This document shows, piece after piece, positions 63,306-64,000 of a stretch of 64,000 nt of DNA (position 1 is its first letter; every line of letters starts with the position of its first letter). This DNA comes from Bradyrhizobium liaoningense. GTDB lineage: Bacteria > Pseudomonadota > Alphaproteobacteria > Rhizobiales > Xanthobacteraceae. The stretch lies in NCBI RefSeq assembly GCF_018130955.1, contig NZ_JAFCJM010000016.1:88133-152132 (forward strand), in the 5' to 3' direction. A program made the translations under genes and the position numbers. A model generated the notes under the pieces. That model saw nothing but the letters and a program-made list of their open reading frames with translations. It searched no databases and was not told the origin of the DNA.

Positions 63306-63582
63306 CGGATCTCCTCCAAATCCCTCCCCATTGGCAGCACGCGCCGGCTGCTGCCGCCGCGGCTCGAAACTGAAAACCCCGCCAGCACCACTTGCGATGC
63401 CGACGGGGTCTCATGCAGTCGCCTCGACCGGATGACGGAGGCTCCCGCACTTGCGATGCCAACCGTGCCGGGGCGTCTTCGTTCCCTGCGATCAGAACTT
63501 TTTCAGGACGTCGTCGCGGTTCCCGCGGCGAACCATCGCAGCCGGCGGACGTTATCCCGGCAACAGCGAAGGAGGAGTAGCG

Positions 63583-63867
63583 ATGAGAAAGACATTGGCG
63601 GTTCTTGGCACCGTTGTTGCGGTGGGCGCCACCGCGCTTGCTCCGCCGGCGCAGGCGGGCGGCCGCGGCATCGGTCCGGGTTTGGCGTTCGGTCTCGCGG
63701 CCGGCGCGATCACCGCGGGCGCGATCGCGGCGTCGCAGCCCTACTACGGACCGGGTTACTATTATGGCCCGAGCTACTATTACGGGCCTGCCTATTATGG
63801 CCCGGGTCCTTACGCCTATTACGGCGGGCCGCGCTATTATCGGCACCACTACTGGCGCCACTGGTAA
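63583..63867 (+). CDS. Exported Gly/Tyr/Pro-rich protein
   Basis: 94 residues. Signal peptide TLAVLGTVVAVGATALAPPAQA, a hydrophobic Gly/Ala segment (AFGLAAGAITAGAIAA) and then YYGPGYYYGPSYYYGPAYYG repeats, ending with a His/Arg/Trp cluster (RHHYWRHW). GGAGGAG precedes the ATG. Likely an outer-envelope protein; compare the protein at 30803. Confidence 0.72.
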   Translation: MRKTLAVLGTVVAVGATALAPPAQAGGRGIGPGLAFGLAAGAITAGAIAASQPYYGPGYYYGPSYYYGPAYYGPGPYAYYGGPRYYRHHYWRHW

Positions 63868-63890
63868 CGAAAGGTCGCCGGCAAAACGAA

Positions 63891-63916
63891 AGCCCGGAGC
63901 GCTGCTCCGGGCTTTT
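63891..63916 (+). terminator. Rho-independent terminator
   Basis: AGCCCGGAGC GCT GCTCCGGGCT followed by TTTG, 24 bp after the Tyr-rich protein's stop. Confidence 0.85.
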
Positions 63917-64000
63917 GCCTGTGTGTGCCGAGCATGATCGACAGCTTGGAGGTGGAAGTCTTCTATCCAGCCTGATGGCGGCGAAGGATTAGCAAAGCGC

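Noticed and set aside
63380..63470. Direct repeat CACTTGCGATGCC as a mobile element end
   Set aside because: Two 13-base copies only, with no flanking inverted ends or gene between them. Likely chance or a decayed palindrome.

Overview
The window looks like chromosomal DNA of a Bradyrhizobium-type alphaproteobacterium (Rhizobiales, Nitrobacteraceae). The evidence is uniformly high-GC coding DNA, Omp31-like barrels whose mature N-termini read AADLAARPYAKAP, a class I PHA synthase, many small exported proteins, and dispersed palindromic repeats that include a GCATGATCCGGAAAAGTG element. I found no rRNA, prophage, insertion sequence, CRISPR array or conjugation gene. The only RNA gene recognised is tRNA-Glu(TTC). 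All identifications come from reading motifs; no database search was run.

Layout. 1-3 kb: a caspase-like protein cut by the window edge and an FAD monooxygenase. 3-8.5 kb: a family of outer-membrane beta-barrels, made of two ordinary copies, one double-length fusion and one decapitated remnant, most followed by near-identical terminator hairpins; an SDR and a small membrane protein lie among them. 8.7-18 kb: parE, a DedA protein, an exported metallo-hydrolase, a PaiB-like/argC pair, a MAPEG protein and phaC. 18-23 kb: an aminotransferase, homoserine dehydrogenase and glpX in a row, then a HAD dehalogenase. 23-29 kb: a winged-helix/TPR regulator followed by a broken second copy of part of the HAD gene, then a large autotransporter with a one-base frameshift. 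29-38 kb: a cytochrome c pair, aroQ, SRPBCC/ArsR, a soluble chemoreceptor-like protein, recJ, an SDR, a class II aldolase-family protein and an MltB-type transglycosylase.

38-47 kb: a divergent MarR / AhpD-like / cupin locus with a clear operator, an M23 peptidase, the efp / epmA / epmB set for EF-P beta-lysylation, and a class I DAHP synthase. A leader peptide rich in Tyr, Phe and Trp and a terminator that can be rearranged precede the DAHP synthase gene, which looks like a complete transcription attenuator. 47-56 kb: HdeD and PrsW membrane proteins, small exported proteins, a fatty acid desaturase, an HdeA-like protein, PilZ proteins, and VanZ-like and unknown membrane proteins. 56-58.5 kb: an archaeal-type fructose-1,6-bisphosphate aldolase/phosphatase next to a phosphofructokinase with pyrophosphate-type residues, beside tRNA-Glu. 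58.7-64 kb: mainly small proteins, several under 60 residues, plus a GST and a glyoxalase-family protein.

The strongest leads are the aroG attenuator, the FBPA/P plus PPi-PFK pair, the shared ICRGC C-terminus of two small exported proteins, the fused and truncated barrels, the HAD duplication scar and the MarR operator.
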